Shown piece after piece: positions 8,515 to 20,642 of a stretch of DNA of 27,406 nt. This stretch comes from Cudoniella acicularis. Its lineage: Eukaryota; Ascomycota; Leotiomycetes; Helotiales; Helotiaceae. Each line of letters opens with the position of its first letter. Position 1 is the stretch's first letter. The translations under genes were made by a program, and so were the position numbers. Where the stretch lies: NCBI GenBank assembly GCA_013054445.1, contig JAAMPI010000725.1, positions 1 through 27,406 on the forward strand, read 5' to 3'. The notes beneath the pieces are model-generated. The model did no database searches. It was not told where the DNA came from and was given only the letters and a program-made list of their open reading frames with translations.

Positions 8515-11500
8515 TCATGTCTTGATATCGAATAATACATCCACTATCTCATCTAACATCGTAAACGCGAGATGTGCACTATCAGATGTTAGCATAGTTT
8601 GGGAAGCAGACAGATAAAACTTACTTTAGTCGCGGATTATTAAAGGTCGCGAATATCCTTCGACTCGCTGCTTGGGCATTGACTCTCCCAACCACACTTG
8701 CTGCCAGATCTGGTATTAAGGTTGCGAGCATCAAGCTTGCCTCTGTCCGGCTTTTAGACTTTTCCGCGGGTGTTCGAGGTTTGCCATTTCGTTTGATTTG
8801 GCCGCCAGGCCACATGGAATTTTTCAAGAGATTGATGTATTTGATGATACCTTCCTCCGAAACCAAATTATTGACGTTGTCTCTGACTTTTCGTTCAATA
8901 GTTCCCCCAAGAAGCTGATGCAGGACCACAACAACTGCCCTTCCACGAAGCCAATTATTCCCGCGATTAAGCTCAAACACCTCCAAGAAAATATCGCAGA
9001 TAGGCTTGACAAATGGTTCAAGCTCACGATCTTCAAAAGCATTCAACTCTGCTTCAGCCTCCGCAGCTGTGAGCGGATCTTCACTTATCGTTGCCGGCAT
9101 AGTTATGAGCTGGTTCGTGGCTGCCGAGAGTAAATTCTGCCCAGCGACAGAGAGTTGATCAAGTACCGGGAGATTGCCTAATAAATCCTCCATCCCATCT
9201 GTGACTGAATTGTAAAATCGCGTCATGATATCCTTTTTGTCCTCATGATCGTAAAGAGAATCTGCACCGGGTGCAATGGCACTCTGTGAGAGAAAGGCGC
9301 GCAATTCCCGACTTCGACAAACATCAGGAAGTAGAAGTATTTCACGAAGGTACTTCTCAAGCGCCAAACGTCTCTTATGGAGAAAATCACTTTGTAGCTT
9401 CATAACCATTCGCCTCCTTGGAAAGTCGAGATTTCGTACGGAAGGATACTTGACTCGTAAACGCTGCTGGAGTTCATGGAATTCACTATAACGCCGGGTG
9501 ATAGTCCACGTAGCAGCTGGCATCTGCTCACCAGCTTTGCGTTGCACCTCGATAACATATACAGCGTACTCTCGTCCGTCGTCTTCTCTACCAACCATTA
9601 TAGACTTGATTTTGATGGTCGAACGTCCATAAAGGCTGTTGTCACTTTCCTGAATGACATATTGTTGGCGTTGTAGCTCTTTACGCCGCATCTCTCGTTG
9701 CAAACTCGCTTTCGACTTCCGTAATATGCGTAATTCAGCATTGTTATTCGTAAGCTCTGCTTTTCTGGTCAGAGAATCTATGACTGCATCCTGAGCAACC
9801 AGTCGATCAATATCAGTAGTGAGAGCTGTGATAGCCTCCGCCAGCCCGAGGTCACCAGGAGCTGCCTCATGAACTTCTTCCTCGTCGTCTTGGTCTTTAT
9901 TTTCCTCCGGATCATCGTGCTCGTCCGAAAGAAACTTTTCTTCGTCGCCAAATAAGTCATCATCGGTAAACACCCCAATTCTTGACGAAGTGTTCACAAG
10001 ACCAAGAGAGGCTATACTTGGCTTTTCCACTTTCTCGCCAAACAGATCAGCCCGTTTATGGTCAACAGAGCTCCGCGTTGAGTTGTTGCCGTTAGGTGAA
10101 GATATGCTGGAGGCCTCCAAATTATCCTCGTCACCAAATAACGATTTCCGAAGATCCTCGACATCGGGTTTGTCTTCCATAATATTATTCAATGCTGCTT
10201 CCATAGCTTCAACAACATTATTGTCTGGAACAATATGATGTGGCTCTTGATCGAGGCTGTGAAGCGAGCTATTCATTGCCTCACTGTCAAAGTCTTCATC
10301 GTCAAACAGAGGTGATGAGGCTTCGTCGTCAAGAGAGCGTCGAGATTCAGCCAAAGGATCCTGTGTTCGGGGATTTGCCGAGTACAAATCTGTTGATGAC
10401 GCAGCTGCTCGACGCAAATCACCCCTTCTCGGGACAATTTTCGCGGATACGCGTGAAAGCGGACTTGGTTTTGTTGGTGCTTGACCTGAGGTCGATCGGC
10501 CTGTCGTTGAAGGCCTATGAAAAGTGGTGTCCAACTTCGACGGGCCAAGTGGTGAAGGTGGTGCTACACTTTTAGAGGCTTCTTGGGATGTCAGACATTT
10601 ATAGAACAAGTCGGACTTCTTGAAGTTTTTGAAGTGCTTATCTTGCATGGATTCTAGTGCAGCGGTCTGGGCTCGGAGAATGGCTCTTCTTGCCAAAAAG
10701 TACTGTCGAGGTGTAGCCTCTTTTCCAGCCTTTAGGAAGTCTCGTACAAGCTGCTTTGAGGTTTCAGAAACTTTGAGCTCCGGTTTCGACAGATAAGCTT
10801 CATTTATCTGGGCAAGGTCAGTTCTGTCTGCATCGGTCCACGGTGCTAACGTTGAAGGAATCTCGTCATCCCCAGCAAGTTCGTCTTCCAGAGGATTTCG
10901 AAAACCATCAACAACGATCCAGAATTGTACCAGAGGCATGAGATTTTGTCTATCCATATACTCCATAAAGTATGAAAGTCCTGACGGGTCATGCAACAAG
11001 TCCACTAAAGAACCAGTCTCTAATTTGGATACCTGCGTCCCATTAGGCTTTGAAGGTCCTTGCATAGCTCTGTCCCCGCCGGCGGCTAATTGATTGACCC
11101 GCTGATCTGAAATCCGTTTACCAATGTCTAGACGCCGCAAGTATACAGGGTCTTGACCTTCTTTCAGAGCATCCCTTTTAAGTTGACTTGAAATTTCACT
11201 GCGAAACCGCCGCGCGTCCGACAGATTATTGACTTTCCGTATAGCACGCACAAACTTTTCAAACCTCCTCTCGTGATCTCCTGGAGAAATTCTGGGAAAT
11301 GCGACTGTACGACTTGGTCTGGGCGCCGGGGCATGTTCATCTAGTGCTGCGCGTAGTTTTCGGACGGTCGAGCGGTCTTGAAGCATTGAACGTCCCTAAA
11401 TGACAGAGGTTAGCATTCATACCAAGTTCTTCAGGCCGGGAAAAAATACATATCCTTCCATGACCTGATTCCAGGTATCTGGATCCGCTAACATCTGCAT

Positions 11501-12307
11501 GACTGGCGCAAGGACAGCACAAGATACCAACTCCTGGACGAGAACACTAACAGCTCGACTAGCAAGAATTCTTTCTGGCAACAATCTTGGCAGCAAGTCC
11601 ATCGTAAGCTTTCGTAGATAATCCTGCTGCACCAACTTTATATCCGAGTATGCCAAAGATGCCGCCGGGTGTAATTTCCCCTCATTGTATTTGGCAGCAA
11701 TCGCGAGATCGAGCTCCTCCGACTCAGTGACATGTCGATTCAAATTCTTCCCCCGAATAGCTCTTTCTGCTTCGTAGAAATCCTTGAAATGTGTTGTCAA
11801 GATTGGGACAAATCGTGTAGTGACAATCTCCGTTATATCGAGCTCGAGGAGGATATCTCGAAGGCTGGCCAGGGCCAGTCTGATTGTTTTGTCCACCTCA
11901 TTGACAAAGACAGGGTTTTTGCTGATATTTGAATACCAAGAGTTGACAAAGTCTCTCAGAATGAATTCGAGGAGCTCGTCCAATGCGTTCGATATGAGAA
12001 AAGATTCGGGATAGAGTGGTTTCCAATGGTATGCTTGACGTCGTCGAAGGGCAGCAACCTCCTTATCCCAAGATGTTGCAGCCAGGAATTTTGGCCCATT
12101 CGGTCGGCACAAAGTGTTTCTTTCTTCATACTGACTCCCTCTGGATGTGAGAGTTAATAATGCGATCAGTCCCACTACTGGCAGAATGAGCCCGACCACG
12201 AACGCGTATCCAGCCCAGCGCAGAGCGGGAACCCAGTTGACGGCATAACCCCAAGCAATAAAAGCGGCGATACATGCGAGGATCACATTTCGTCGACTGA
12301 GTGCCAT
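8515..12307 (-). CDS. MDM1: Mdm1/SNX13-like sorting nexin (PXA-RGS-PX-Nexin_C)
   Basis: Three exons: 12307-11450, 11395-8625 and 8578-8515, giving 1230 residues. Two N-terminal membrane segments (about 8-26 and 30-55) precede a PXA domain (about 95-285). An RGS-like domain lies at about 411-559 (TGSLVDLLHDPSG, QFWIVVDGF). A long acidic disordered linker and a short coiled coil (about 814-860) follow. The PX domain (about 877-991) has RRYSEF as its phosphoinositide-binding start, and Nexin_C runs from about 1079 to the end. In yeast Mdm1 is an ER protein that bridges to the vacuole and to lipid droplets; SNX13/14 are animal relatives. Exon 2 seems to end at a TAA (8621-8623), but that lies inside a GTAAGT donor. 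Splicing to 8578 adds NAHLAFTMLDEIVDVLFDIK, which completes the Nexin_C consensus. Confidence 0.93.
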
Positions 12308-12513
12308 ATTATGTGACGGGGGAGAGCGTCCTCGTTCGGCATGGTTGTTGTGGTGTGCTGGAGTGTTGTTAAAGTTATGGGTTCATCAAGCTGCAAAATC
12401 TCGCGTAATTTCGCCCATTCAAGTCCAGACTGCTTTTCCAAATTAGAGTTCCAATAACACACGATAAAGGGGGTTTGATCGTTTATATTTTTTCTATTGA
12501 ATAGGTATCTAAT

Positions 12514-13533
<1,020 letters not shown>

Positions 13534-13946
13534 TGTGCGAGTTTGTATCGAACTGATAAACTTTTTGAAGCTCTTTGGAAAGTGTGGGACAAGGCTAAGT
13601 TCAAGGCTGGGTAGTTTTTAGCGGCCTGACTCCAACAGCCAATCAGGTTGTCAATTTTAGCGTGCAGCTGCTCCTAAATTTCACCTGCAAGGGCTCGTCA
13701 TTTTTGGAGCGCACCTAGGCAAATAGTAAGCTTCACGAATATTTGAGCCACGCATTGTTCTTATCTACAACCTCGACATGACAAAGCCTTATCCTTTCTT
13801 CCGAACAGAATCGCGGTCTCCACTTTCAGATGCGCCGGTAATCTTCGCCTCCCCACCACCTGAAGCAATCACAAATCAGGCCATCCCCTACTGAACATAC
13901 AAACCCCCTAAACACCGGAGCCCTCGGATTCTTCAGACTCCAAATC
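13534..13946. promoter_or_regulatory. Divergent promoter region, TRM8 / small membrane protein
   Basis: These 413 bp separate two genes read away from each other, so both promoters must lie here. It includes a CCAATC element near 13639 (agccaatcag), a common HAP/CCAAT-box core. No clear TATA box is seen. The regulatory role is inferred from layout. Confidence 0.4.
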
Positions 13947-14361
13947 ATGACTTGGTTCTCGATATTACCGGAGAGCTTCTCGTTCATCGAAACATGGGCT
14001 GTCCGCTTCTTTGTAAGTAGGCCCCTTAAATCAGGAAAGTCCAATTATTGATTCTCGTCTTAAGCTCCTCCTGGGATTCATGGCAATCGGCCCCTGGATA
14101 TTATTAATAATTTACGATGCTATACTCTACGTATTCCGCACTGCGACTTACGAGATCCCCTACATTGGCGGGCGAGCGAGAAATAGACCACGCCCAAGGG
14201 CACCTTCTTTGAGTGAAAGGCCTAGTGGGAAACCTCGCAGTTTTAGTCTGACCACTCGCTCAGGAGCGTCGATGACTGGTGAATCTGAGGATACAACGAA
14301 TGCATTAAATAGTAAGGTGGGAAAGTCGAGTCGGCAAAGATACGCGTGCGAGAATGAGTGA
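13947..14361 (+). CDS. Small single-pass membrane protein, unknown function
   Basis: Two exons, 13947-14012 and 14065-14361, with a 52-nt GTAAGT..TTAAG intron, give 120 residues. The start MTWFSILPESFSFIETWAVR leads into one hydrophobic segment (about 21-45, LLLGFMAIGPWILLIIYDA). Next comes a compact motif TATYEIPYIGGRARNRPRPR, then a Ser/Arg-rich tail that looks disordered. From memory, similar short proteins with the YEIPYIGGRAR block occur across filamentous ascomycetes, but I know no function. The intact frame across a clean intron and the strong membrane segment argue that it is real. It ends 34 bp from the end of the HOM6 gene, tail-to-tail. Confidence 0.75.
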
Positions 14362-14395
14362 CGGGGATGGCTTTTTGATTTGGTTCTATGGACTT

Positions 14396-15541
14396 TTAGG
14401 ATCGCTCGAGAACTTTGATCAAATCTCCTGTTACGCCCATCGCGGTCACATCGCCTCCTGCACCTGCTCCCTGGATAATCAAGGGGTTAGACCCGTATCG
14501 CTTTGTGTAGAAGCTAATAATGTTGTCGCTTCCCTTCAAAGCTGCAATTGGGTGTGAGCGGTCGAATTTCTCCAGTCCAACCTTCACCTGCTTCTTTCCC
14601 ATGTCAATGCTTCCTACAAATCTCACGACCTTGCCCTCTTTCTCGGCAGCAACTTTTGTCTCTTCCATCTGAGCATCAAACTCCGGAAGCCTTTGCAAGA
14701 ACTCATCACCGCTTGCAACGCTTTCCAACTCTTTGGGTATCAAGCTTTGTACTGGGAAAGAAGTTGGAGATTCCACCGGTAGCCCAGCTAGTCTTGCTAG
14801 AATTGTCAACTTCCTAGCAACATCCAATCCATTCAAATCATCTCGCGGATCCGGTTCGGTGTATCCCAGTTCTTTCGCCTTCTTGACCTCAGCCGACCAC
14901 TTGCCTCCAGATCCCTCCGTTGGGGCAAAGGAGTTGAAGAGGAATGACATTGTGCCGCTGAAAACACCCTCGATTCTTGTTACCTCATCCCCAGTATCAA
15001 CCAATTCCTTCAAGGTGGAGATGGTAGGCAAACCTGCACCAACAGAGCTCTCATGGTAGACTTTGGCGCCTGAAGAAGCTGCGGAAGAGAAAATATCCTG
15101 CCATAGCTTGTAGGAGCCGGAAAACGCCTTCTTGTTGGGGGTGACAATGCTGATTCCCTTGGAGAGAACCTGCGGGTACTGGTCCGCCACATCTTGAGAA
15201 CTTGTATTGTCAACGAGGATCACTTTAGCTGGCGCTGCGGAGAGGTATTCGATAACCTCGGCCAACGAGAGGGCCGTGGAAGCTGATGCAAGGCTTGTAG
15301 CAAGATTTTCGAATGCTAGTGCTTCATATTTGGGCGAATAAAGGGTCTTCGTGCTTCGGGAAACCAAGACAAGTGATATCTTCGGGAAGGATGGGTTCGT
15401 GGATAGTCTTTTCGAGAGAGTCTCAAGCTGTGAGAGAAAGCATTTTCCCACCCCACCAGCACCTGTAGATCATTAGAAAATGACGTGTCAACGAGGGGAA
15501 GTAGTACCAATGACGGCAATGAAGACGTTTTTAGAAGCCAT
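14396..15541 (-). CDS. HOM6: Homoserine dehydrogenase
   Basis: Two exons, 15541-15508 and 15462-14396, give 366 residues, close to yeast Hom6 (359). The 45-nt intron falls inside the dinucleotide-binding loop, and joining restores AVIGAGGVGK. Further landmarks are the TPNKKAFSG segment with the catalytic lysine region, EGVFSGTMSFLFN, the family signature DPRDDLNGLDVARKLTILAR with catalytic Asp and Lys, and the C-terminal GAGAGGDVTAMGVTGDLI. No aspartokinase or ACT domain is attached, as expected in fungi. The enzyme reduces aspartate semialdehyde to homoserine with NAD(P)H, the branch point to threonine, methionine and isoleucine. It is head-to-head with the CCDC174-like gene. Confidence 0.97.
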
Positions 15542-15826
15542 TCTGAAAAGGAGAAGATAATTATGAGGGAGCCTTTCTCAAAATTGCAGCGTAGAATTTT
15601 ATTGTGAAATTAAACAAACTCTGACTGTTGACGAGGCGGGGTCCAGCGATCTCGCACGCAATCGAAAGCGGCCGGCCTTGCCCCACTCCCAGGATTCCTT
15701 GGCATTGATATTGTGGAACTCAGCCTCAGCCTTACCATGTCTTACGCATCCAGGCACGCAACAAAAAACAACCATAACCCATCCCCAGCATCTTCAACTC
15801 TATTTCAACCTCTGTACCCACCCAAA
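15542..15826. promoter_or_regulatory. Divergent promoter region, HOM6 / CCDC174-like
   Basis: These 285 bp lie between two genes read outward. The sequence includes tctgactgttgacg near 15621, only a partial match to a Gcn4/CpcA-type TGACTC site, and a GC-rich cggccggcc palindrome near 15670. Promoter function is inferred from position. Confidence 0.4.
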
Positions 15827-16840
15827 ATGGCCTCCGACGCCTCCTTGTACGGGATCCGCAAACCAAAGAACACATCCAAAGAGATATCATCCTCCACCTC
15901 TCTCGCCTTCACATCCACACTCTCTAGCCTTCTCTCCACTTCTTCACGCACACATCCCTCAACGGGACGACCCCGCCCAAGCAAACAAGCTAAAGATGAT
16001 ATATTCTCCTCGCACAATCGGAACACGAAGAAGCGCGCGGCGCGGGATCTAGAAGATTCAGATGATGATGGACGAGGGAGACCACGGACAAACAAAGATA
16101 TCGGCACGGTCGATGAAGCCATGCTCCATCGCTCGAAGCGCAAATTGGAGAAAAAAGCGAAGCTGTACAAGGAGATGAAGAAAACCGACTACGCGTCAAA
16201 AGAGGGTGAGGATGTCTTGGTTGATTTCGATAGGAAATGGGCCGAGGCGGATGAAAAGGGGGAATTAAGCCCTTCGGATTCGGAAATGGATGGTGATTCT
16301 AGAGAGATTGTAGAATACGAGGATGAGTTTGGGCGGATGAGAAGAGGTACCAAGGCGGAAGCGGACAGAATGGAAAAGAGGAAGCAGAATAAGGTACTTG
16401 GACAAGAAGAACTCAATCGGATGAGCGCACGGCCTGCTATGCCGAGTATAGTCATCTACGGCGACACTATTCAAACTCTGGCATTCAATCCTGATGAGCC
16501 GATCCTAGAGAAAATGGAGGAAATTGCCCGGAAAAGAGATAGAAGTATGACGCCGCCGGAGATGAAGCATTATGAGGCGGATAAGGAGTTCCGGATCAAA
16601 GGGGTGGGCTTTTACAGTTTTAGCAAGGACGAGAAAGTTAGGAAGGACGAGATGGAGGCATTGGAGAAGGAGAGGTTAGAGACAGAGAGGGTGAGGAAGG
16701 AAAGGGAAGAGAAAAAGCAACAGAGGAAGAAAGAGATTGAGGAGAGGAGAAAGGCGATTGGTGAAAAGAGGGCAAAGAAACAGGCCGATAACTTTTTAGA
16801 GGGTTTAAGTGGGGATCTTGGGCCGTCTAGCACATTATAG
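15827..16840 (+). CDS. CCDC174-family protein (DUF4078), nuclear, RNA-related
   Basis: Intronless, 337 residues from ATG at 15827. I prefer this start because its context is ccaaaATGGCc and MASDASLYGIRKPK is the usual N-terminus; the upstream in-frame ATG at 15713 adds 38 low-complexity residues. The N-terminal third is Ser/Thr-rich and disordered with a basic patch (KKRAARDLEDSDDD). EYEDEFGRMRRGTKAEADR matches the family's central motif. GVGFYSFSKDEKVRKDEMEAL opens the DUF4078 block, followed by a long Glu/Lys/Arg-rich coiled coil (about 270-325). Human CCDC174 is nuclear and linked to EIF4A3 and the spliceosome/exon-junction complex. A fungal role in RNA processing is inference. Confidence 0.85.
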   Translation: MASDASLYGIRKPKNTSKEISSSTSLAFTSTLSSLLSTSSRTHPSTGRPRPSKQAKDDIFSSHNRNTKKRAARDLEDSDDDGRGRPRTNKDIGTVDEAMLHRSKRKLEKKAKLYKEMKKTDYASKEGEDVLVDFDRKWAEADEKGELSPSDSEMDGDSREIVEYEDEFGRMRRGTKAEADRMEKRKQNKVLGQEELNRMSARPAMPSIVIYGDTIQTLAFNPDEPILEKMEEIARKRDRSMTPPEMKHYEADKEFRIKGVGFYSFSKDEKVRKDEMEALEKERLETERVRKEREEKKQQRKKEIEERRKAIGEKRAKKQADNFLEGLSGDLGPSSTL

Positions 16841-17695
16841 TGAGGAATTTTTACTACTTGGGTTTATGCATAGCGTCTGGAGTTGGGGACAGGACTTTAA
16901 GATTTGGATGCTCACACACTACGAAGGGGGCGACAGACTACTAACGAGTACATCGAGCATGCGGAATACATAGATAGATCTTCAAAATAGCCTTACATCA
17001 GACAGGCAGTCTGGAACTAGGTCCATTTAAATTATGGAATAGTCCAGGCGTCGAATAATTATACGACCTCGACGTTAACTGGACCAATTTATTACCCGAA
17101 AAGCACCTATACACACACACTGCAGAGGATCTTCACCAGCATTATTAATTCAGTCAGAAATTACTCAGAATCCGTTGGTTGCAACGTTGCCTGCCAAGGC
17201 ATGTCAATATATTTCCCCGCATTTTCGCAAGCACACACTGACTGCATCATCAAAAAATAGAAAATACAAAAGTGTTTGTAGACGATCGAACAGTATTTTA
17301 TTTATGATAATATGCTGATAAAGACAAAAACAAGGCATTGCATTAACATTGCAGGCATTTCCTCTTCCGAAAATGTTCCCGTATCTCGTCAATATCATAC
17401 CAGTCCAGGGCAGTCCTTCTTTCGGGTCCCTGCTTCCTTTCCCGTCATGTTTCCTTTCCCCCAAATGCCCCGAGCACCAAGCATGGGAGTAAATTGTCCC
17501 TAATAAATGTCCAACCATATATCCTCCGTAACGCCTATGCCCCATACAATATATAGAAGAATATACAGAGAATTCCGTTATCCATACCCAAACTCCTATG
17601 CAAGACTGACGATTGAGCCCCAAATTATGGGAGGCATACATGAAAATGATAGCAAGGCCTTGTCTAAAATATTTTTGCAGGTGTCGAAGAAAATC
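16841..17695. other. Convergent intergenic region, no gene seen
   Basis: This lies between the CCDC174-like stop and the stop of the membrane protein gene, so it should hold two 3' UTRs. It has a short CA repeat near 17108-17119. A 145-codon open frame (17204-17641, minus) starts with ATG but has no recognisable family or intron structure, and lies directly downstream of the stop at 17696 on the same strand, so I regard it as 3' UTR sequence. Confidence 0.6.
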
Positions 17696-19863
17696 TTATG
17701 ACCATATCCAAGCGCAGCCGCATTTGCTGCCATTATCCCGCTCAGCAACCTCTCTTTCATCCAGTATCTCAACTCCGGCTTCGAGGTCAAACAAGGAACG
17801 TTTCGAGAAGCTGGTGGATTCTGTTTCGTTCAAATAGATTATAATAGGCTGGCCAGTACTGTTGGTATTTGGCTCAGCAGTGCCGTCAGATTTGATAGTG
17901 TTTGAGACACAATAAGGCGGGACGACTTCAGGTCCATTTGACATCCTATGTTCCTCGATTTTGACAACCTTGGGAAAAGGGAGAAGAGGAGGGCCATAAG
18001 ATTGACTCGAGTAAGACGAACCCGGCGATTGTACGTTTGATGAAGTGGGAACACTGGAGCTGACCGTGGTGGACGTACTAGCTGTAGCAGAAGAACTTGC
18101 AGAAGCTTTACTGCCTGCAGCGCTTGTTTGGTTGACATAAATAAAGGTTTCAAGGATCGTGCCATTCCAGTAGCATATCCATGCATTGTCTCCCGGTAAT
18201 GCGACTCCTTTCCGACTACCGAATGCACTGACTGGATGCGAGTCTGGTTCTCTTTTTGAATTTGGTGTTGCCAGGTCAGTCCCGCGCAAAACAACTATTT
18301 TGTCGTAGGGTGTTTGAAACCACCACGCTGGACCTCTTGAAGCGTCATCCGCGTCGATGACGAGCCTCAGAGGTTGGATATGGGTTAGTAGTGGAGCTTG
18401 AGCACCGTAGGTGAAAGTATTTAGAGATGAGTTGCCGTAGTTTAAGATGACTTGATTGTCTTCTAGGGCATTCGCGTCGGGTAAAGATGAGATCGTCATT
18501 TGTAAAGGTTGAGGACCAGCAAGTATGTTGCAAGCCCATGCGTTGCTCTGAGCAGTATTGACGACACAGCTTTGTTGAAGGAGGAAGGGGGATGAAATAG
18601 GTACAATATAAGAACCGGTCGGGATAGCTGGCATTGACGTGGGGACTGCTGTCAGTGGAGTGGCATCAAAGGTTGTAGTCATCGTCGTGTAGCTGTAGAT
18701 GATGCTTTCACTACTTCAATTAGCTTCTATGAATTTTGTTGCAGTCTGGAAACTTACGGTTCACTTCCGGGCGGCTTGATTGTGTGTTTTGGGGGATGTT
18801 TGGGTTTAAGTATCGCCAGGACAGTCCCCAAAATTATCCCAAACAGGATAAATACGATTGCAACTAGAACAAAAACCCAGATTGGTATAATTTTCCAAAC
18901 CTTCCTCCTCGCAATCTGTTGCCACTTCTTTAACTCCGGTTTCTCCGATATGGTTGCGCCAGCACTATTGACGGGATGTTGACTACTGAGGTCTGACATA
19001 ATACTGCGTCGTGATTGTGGTGAATTGAGATCTTCCTGAGAGGCGAACTCGGGATTGCGAGTTGCTAATCCAATTCCACCTGCACCTGGAACAGGAGCAG
19101 GAATAGGTAGTACCACATTTGGGCGCGTTTTCCTCGCAAACTCTTCATCGGGATATTGTGTGTAGGGTGGGAGTTGCTCCGTATGTCCGTCGGGACCAAT
19201 TATATCAGCAATTTCCTCCCCATCGGGTCCCAAGCGACGTTGATAATTATTGTTCAATCCAGGAAATCCAACAGGAACGGGTACAGGTGCTGGTGCTTCG
19301 GAACTTTCTCCTGCAGGAACAATGTTTTGTGGATACATTCCGTACGGATGTGTCGGTCCACTCGGGCCCAGGTAGGTCGTCCGCTCAGCAATCGGCGCCG
19401 GGGCAGTAGAGGTTGTTGCCATGCTCGCAGTCCTGGCTAATCGTGATTCTTGGGGATACATTTGATATGGATGTGAAGGGCCAGCGGGGCCCTGATACGG
19501 ACTTTCAGCCCTCACATAGGCCATCTCAGTTGATACGCTAGAGGACCTCGTTAGAGCGGGGTTTGCGGACGATGCAATTGATGGATTCCTCCTCGAATCC
19601 GCTCCCATCGCGCCGTCGTGTCGTAATGCGAAGGACTCCAACGCTGATGGTTTCGTCGTGCTGGACGGTCGTGGTGGAGGACTCCTGGCATCCGCTGCTG
19701 ACAACATTCTGTTGTGGCTCGTCGAAGGCCCCGAGGGCCTGAATCCATCAGATATCCCCATCGCTTCTAAATCATAATCGTCCTCTGGTTCATTCTGCAT
19801 CGAGAGTCTCATTGATGCCCTCCTGTCGACACCAGTCGACGAACGACGGTCGTTCGCAGCCAT
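17696..19863 (-). CDS. Single-pass membrane protein with uncharacterised outer domain (DUF7820-like)
   Basis: Two exons, 19863-18758 and 18704-17696, with a 53-nt intron, give 704 residues. The frame is open further upstream only from a GTG, so I start at ATG 19863 (MAANDRRSSTGVDRR). Residues 1-310 are Ser/Pro-rich and disordered, with a basic KKWQQIARRKVWK stretch just before one strong membrane helix (about 325-352). This order suggests a cytoplasmic N-terminus and an external C-terminus. The outer part has a folded-looking domain (about 395-515, including YIVPISSPFLLQQSCV, GPAWWFQTP and several Cys), then a Ser/Thr-rich stalk and a second conserved stretch ending in KCGCAWIWS. From memory this matches a fungal family annotated DUF7820; no function is known to me. 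It is head-to-head with the metacaspase gene. Confidence 0.85.
19326..19501 (-). repeat. Two GPxGPxHPYxMYPQ repeats in the cytoplasmic tail
   Basis: The coding sequence holds two copies of a 16-17 residue motif, YQGPAGPSHPYQMYPQ and YLGPSGPTHPYGMYPQ, about 40 residues apart in the disordered N-terminal half. A weaker third relative (IGPDGHTEQLPPYTQYP) follows. The Pro/Tyr-rich pattern suggests a short binding motif, for example for WW- or SH3-like domains; that role is inference. Confidence 0.6.
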
Positions 19864-20642
19864 CTCGTACTCCACGATTCCGAAACGCTCTCGTTCTCAA
19901 TCCACCGAGCGGCTACCGTGGTCAGATCCTCCGCATCAATGTCGTGCCTCGTCCACCTGTGCGTGCTGATAATTGTTTATGTTGGGTAGAATCGCGAGCG
20001 AGGAACAATCGGGCGTATTTGTGGCCGTAATTATCGAAGTCGTTGATCGTGAGCGTTGTGGTGTGGATGAGCAGTGTTAGTGGTTGGTTCGAGGGATGGA
20101 GCGCTGGAGAGGCTTGGGCTTGGCAAAGACCGCCCTGAAAGTCTGAGACTCGCTTAAAAAGTAGCTCGTTCGGCTTGTTGCAAAGGCTTTGCCGGGGGGG
20201 CAGCGCGCAGATATTTTGGGGAAGGGGGGATCAGATTGCCGATTGCAGGCCGTAGAGGCACACCAGACTGCAGCAGAGGCCTCCAGACCAGATCAGATCA
20301 TCGGCGGCAATAATTAGAGTGCTGCGCTGGGAGGCGCTGCTCGATGCTGCTCGATGCTCGCGCTGTCTCTGGCCGCGCTGGAGATGTCTAGCAGTGCTTT
20401 TCGTCTTCGACTTTCACCTTGACTCCGACTTCGATCGCGGCGATTCTGCGGAGTGGGCTGTCTGTGGTCTAGTCTTCTGAAGAAGCTCGGTTTACGTTTT
20501 GGGATCAAACAACCTTCAGCTTGCTTGGTGCATGAAAAACTTTGTTGCTCAGGCTGGCCCAATTTTGCGGACTGTCAGGACTGGTGTTCGGGGTGCATCT
20601 TTGTGCCCTGTCTTTGCTCCTCTGCACAACCACCATACCAAG
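19864..20642. promoter_or_regulatory. Divergent region upstream of membrane protein and metacaspase
   Basis: About 780 bp between two outward-read genes. It must contain both promoters and the unresolved first metacaspase exon. It has G-runs near 20192-20228 and a short tandem repeat ctgctcgatg (20338-20357). Candidate metacaspase starts are ATG 20354/20384, in the metacaspase frame but followed by TGA at 20420, and ATG 20532, which reaches the frame if 20584-20642 is an intron. Confidence 0.4.

Noticed and set aside
15713..15826. Upstream in-frame ATG extending the CCDC174-like protein by 38 residues
   Set aside because: The extension is low-complexity, and the ATG at 15827 has better context and the usual family start.
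17204..17641. 145-codon ATG open frame, minus strand
   Set aside because: It lies just past the stop of the membrane-protein gene on the same strand, in a likely 3' UTR, with no family resemblance.
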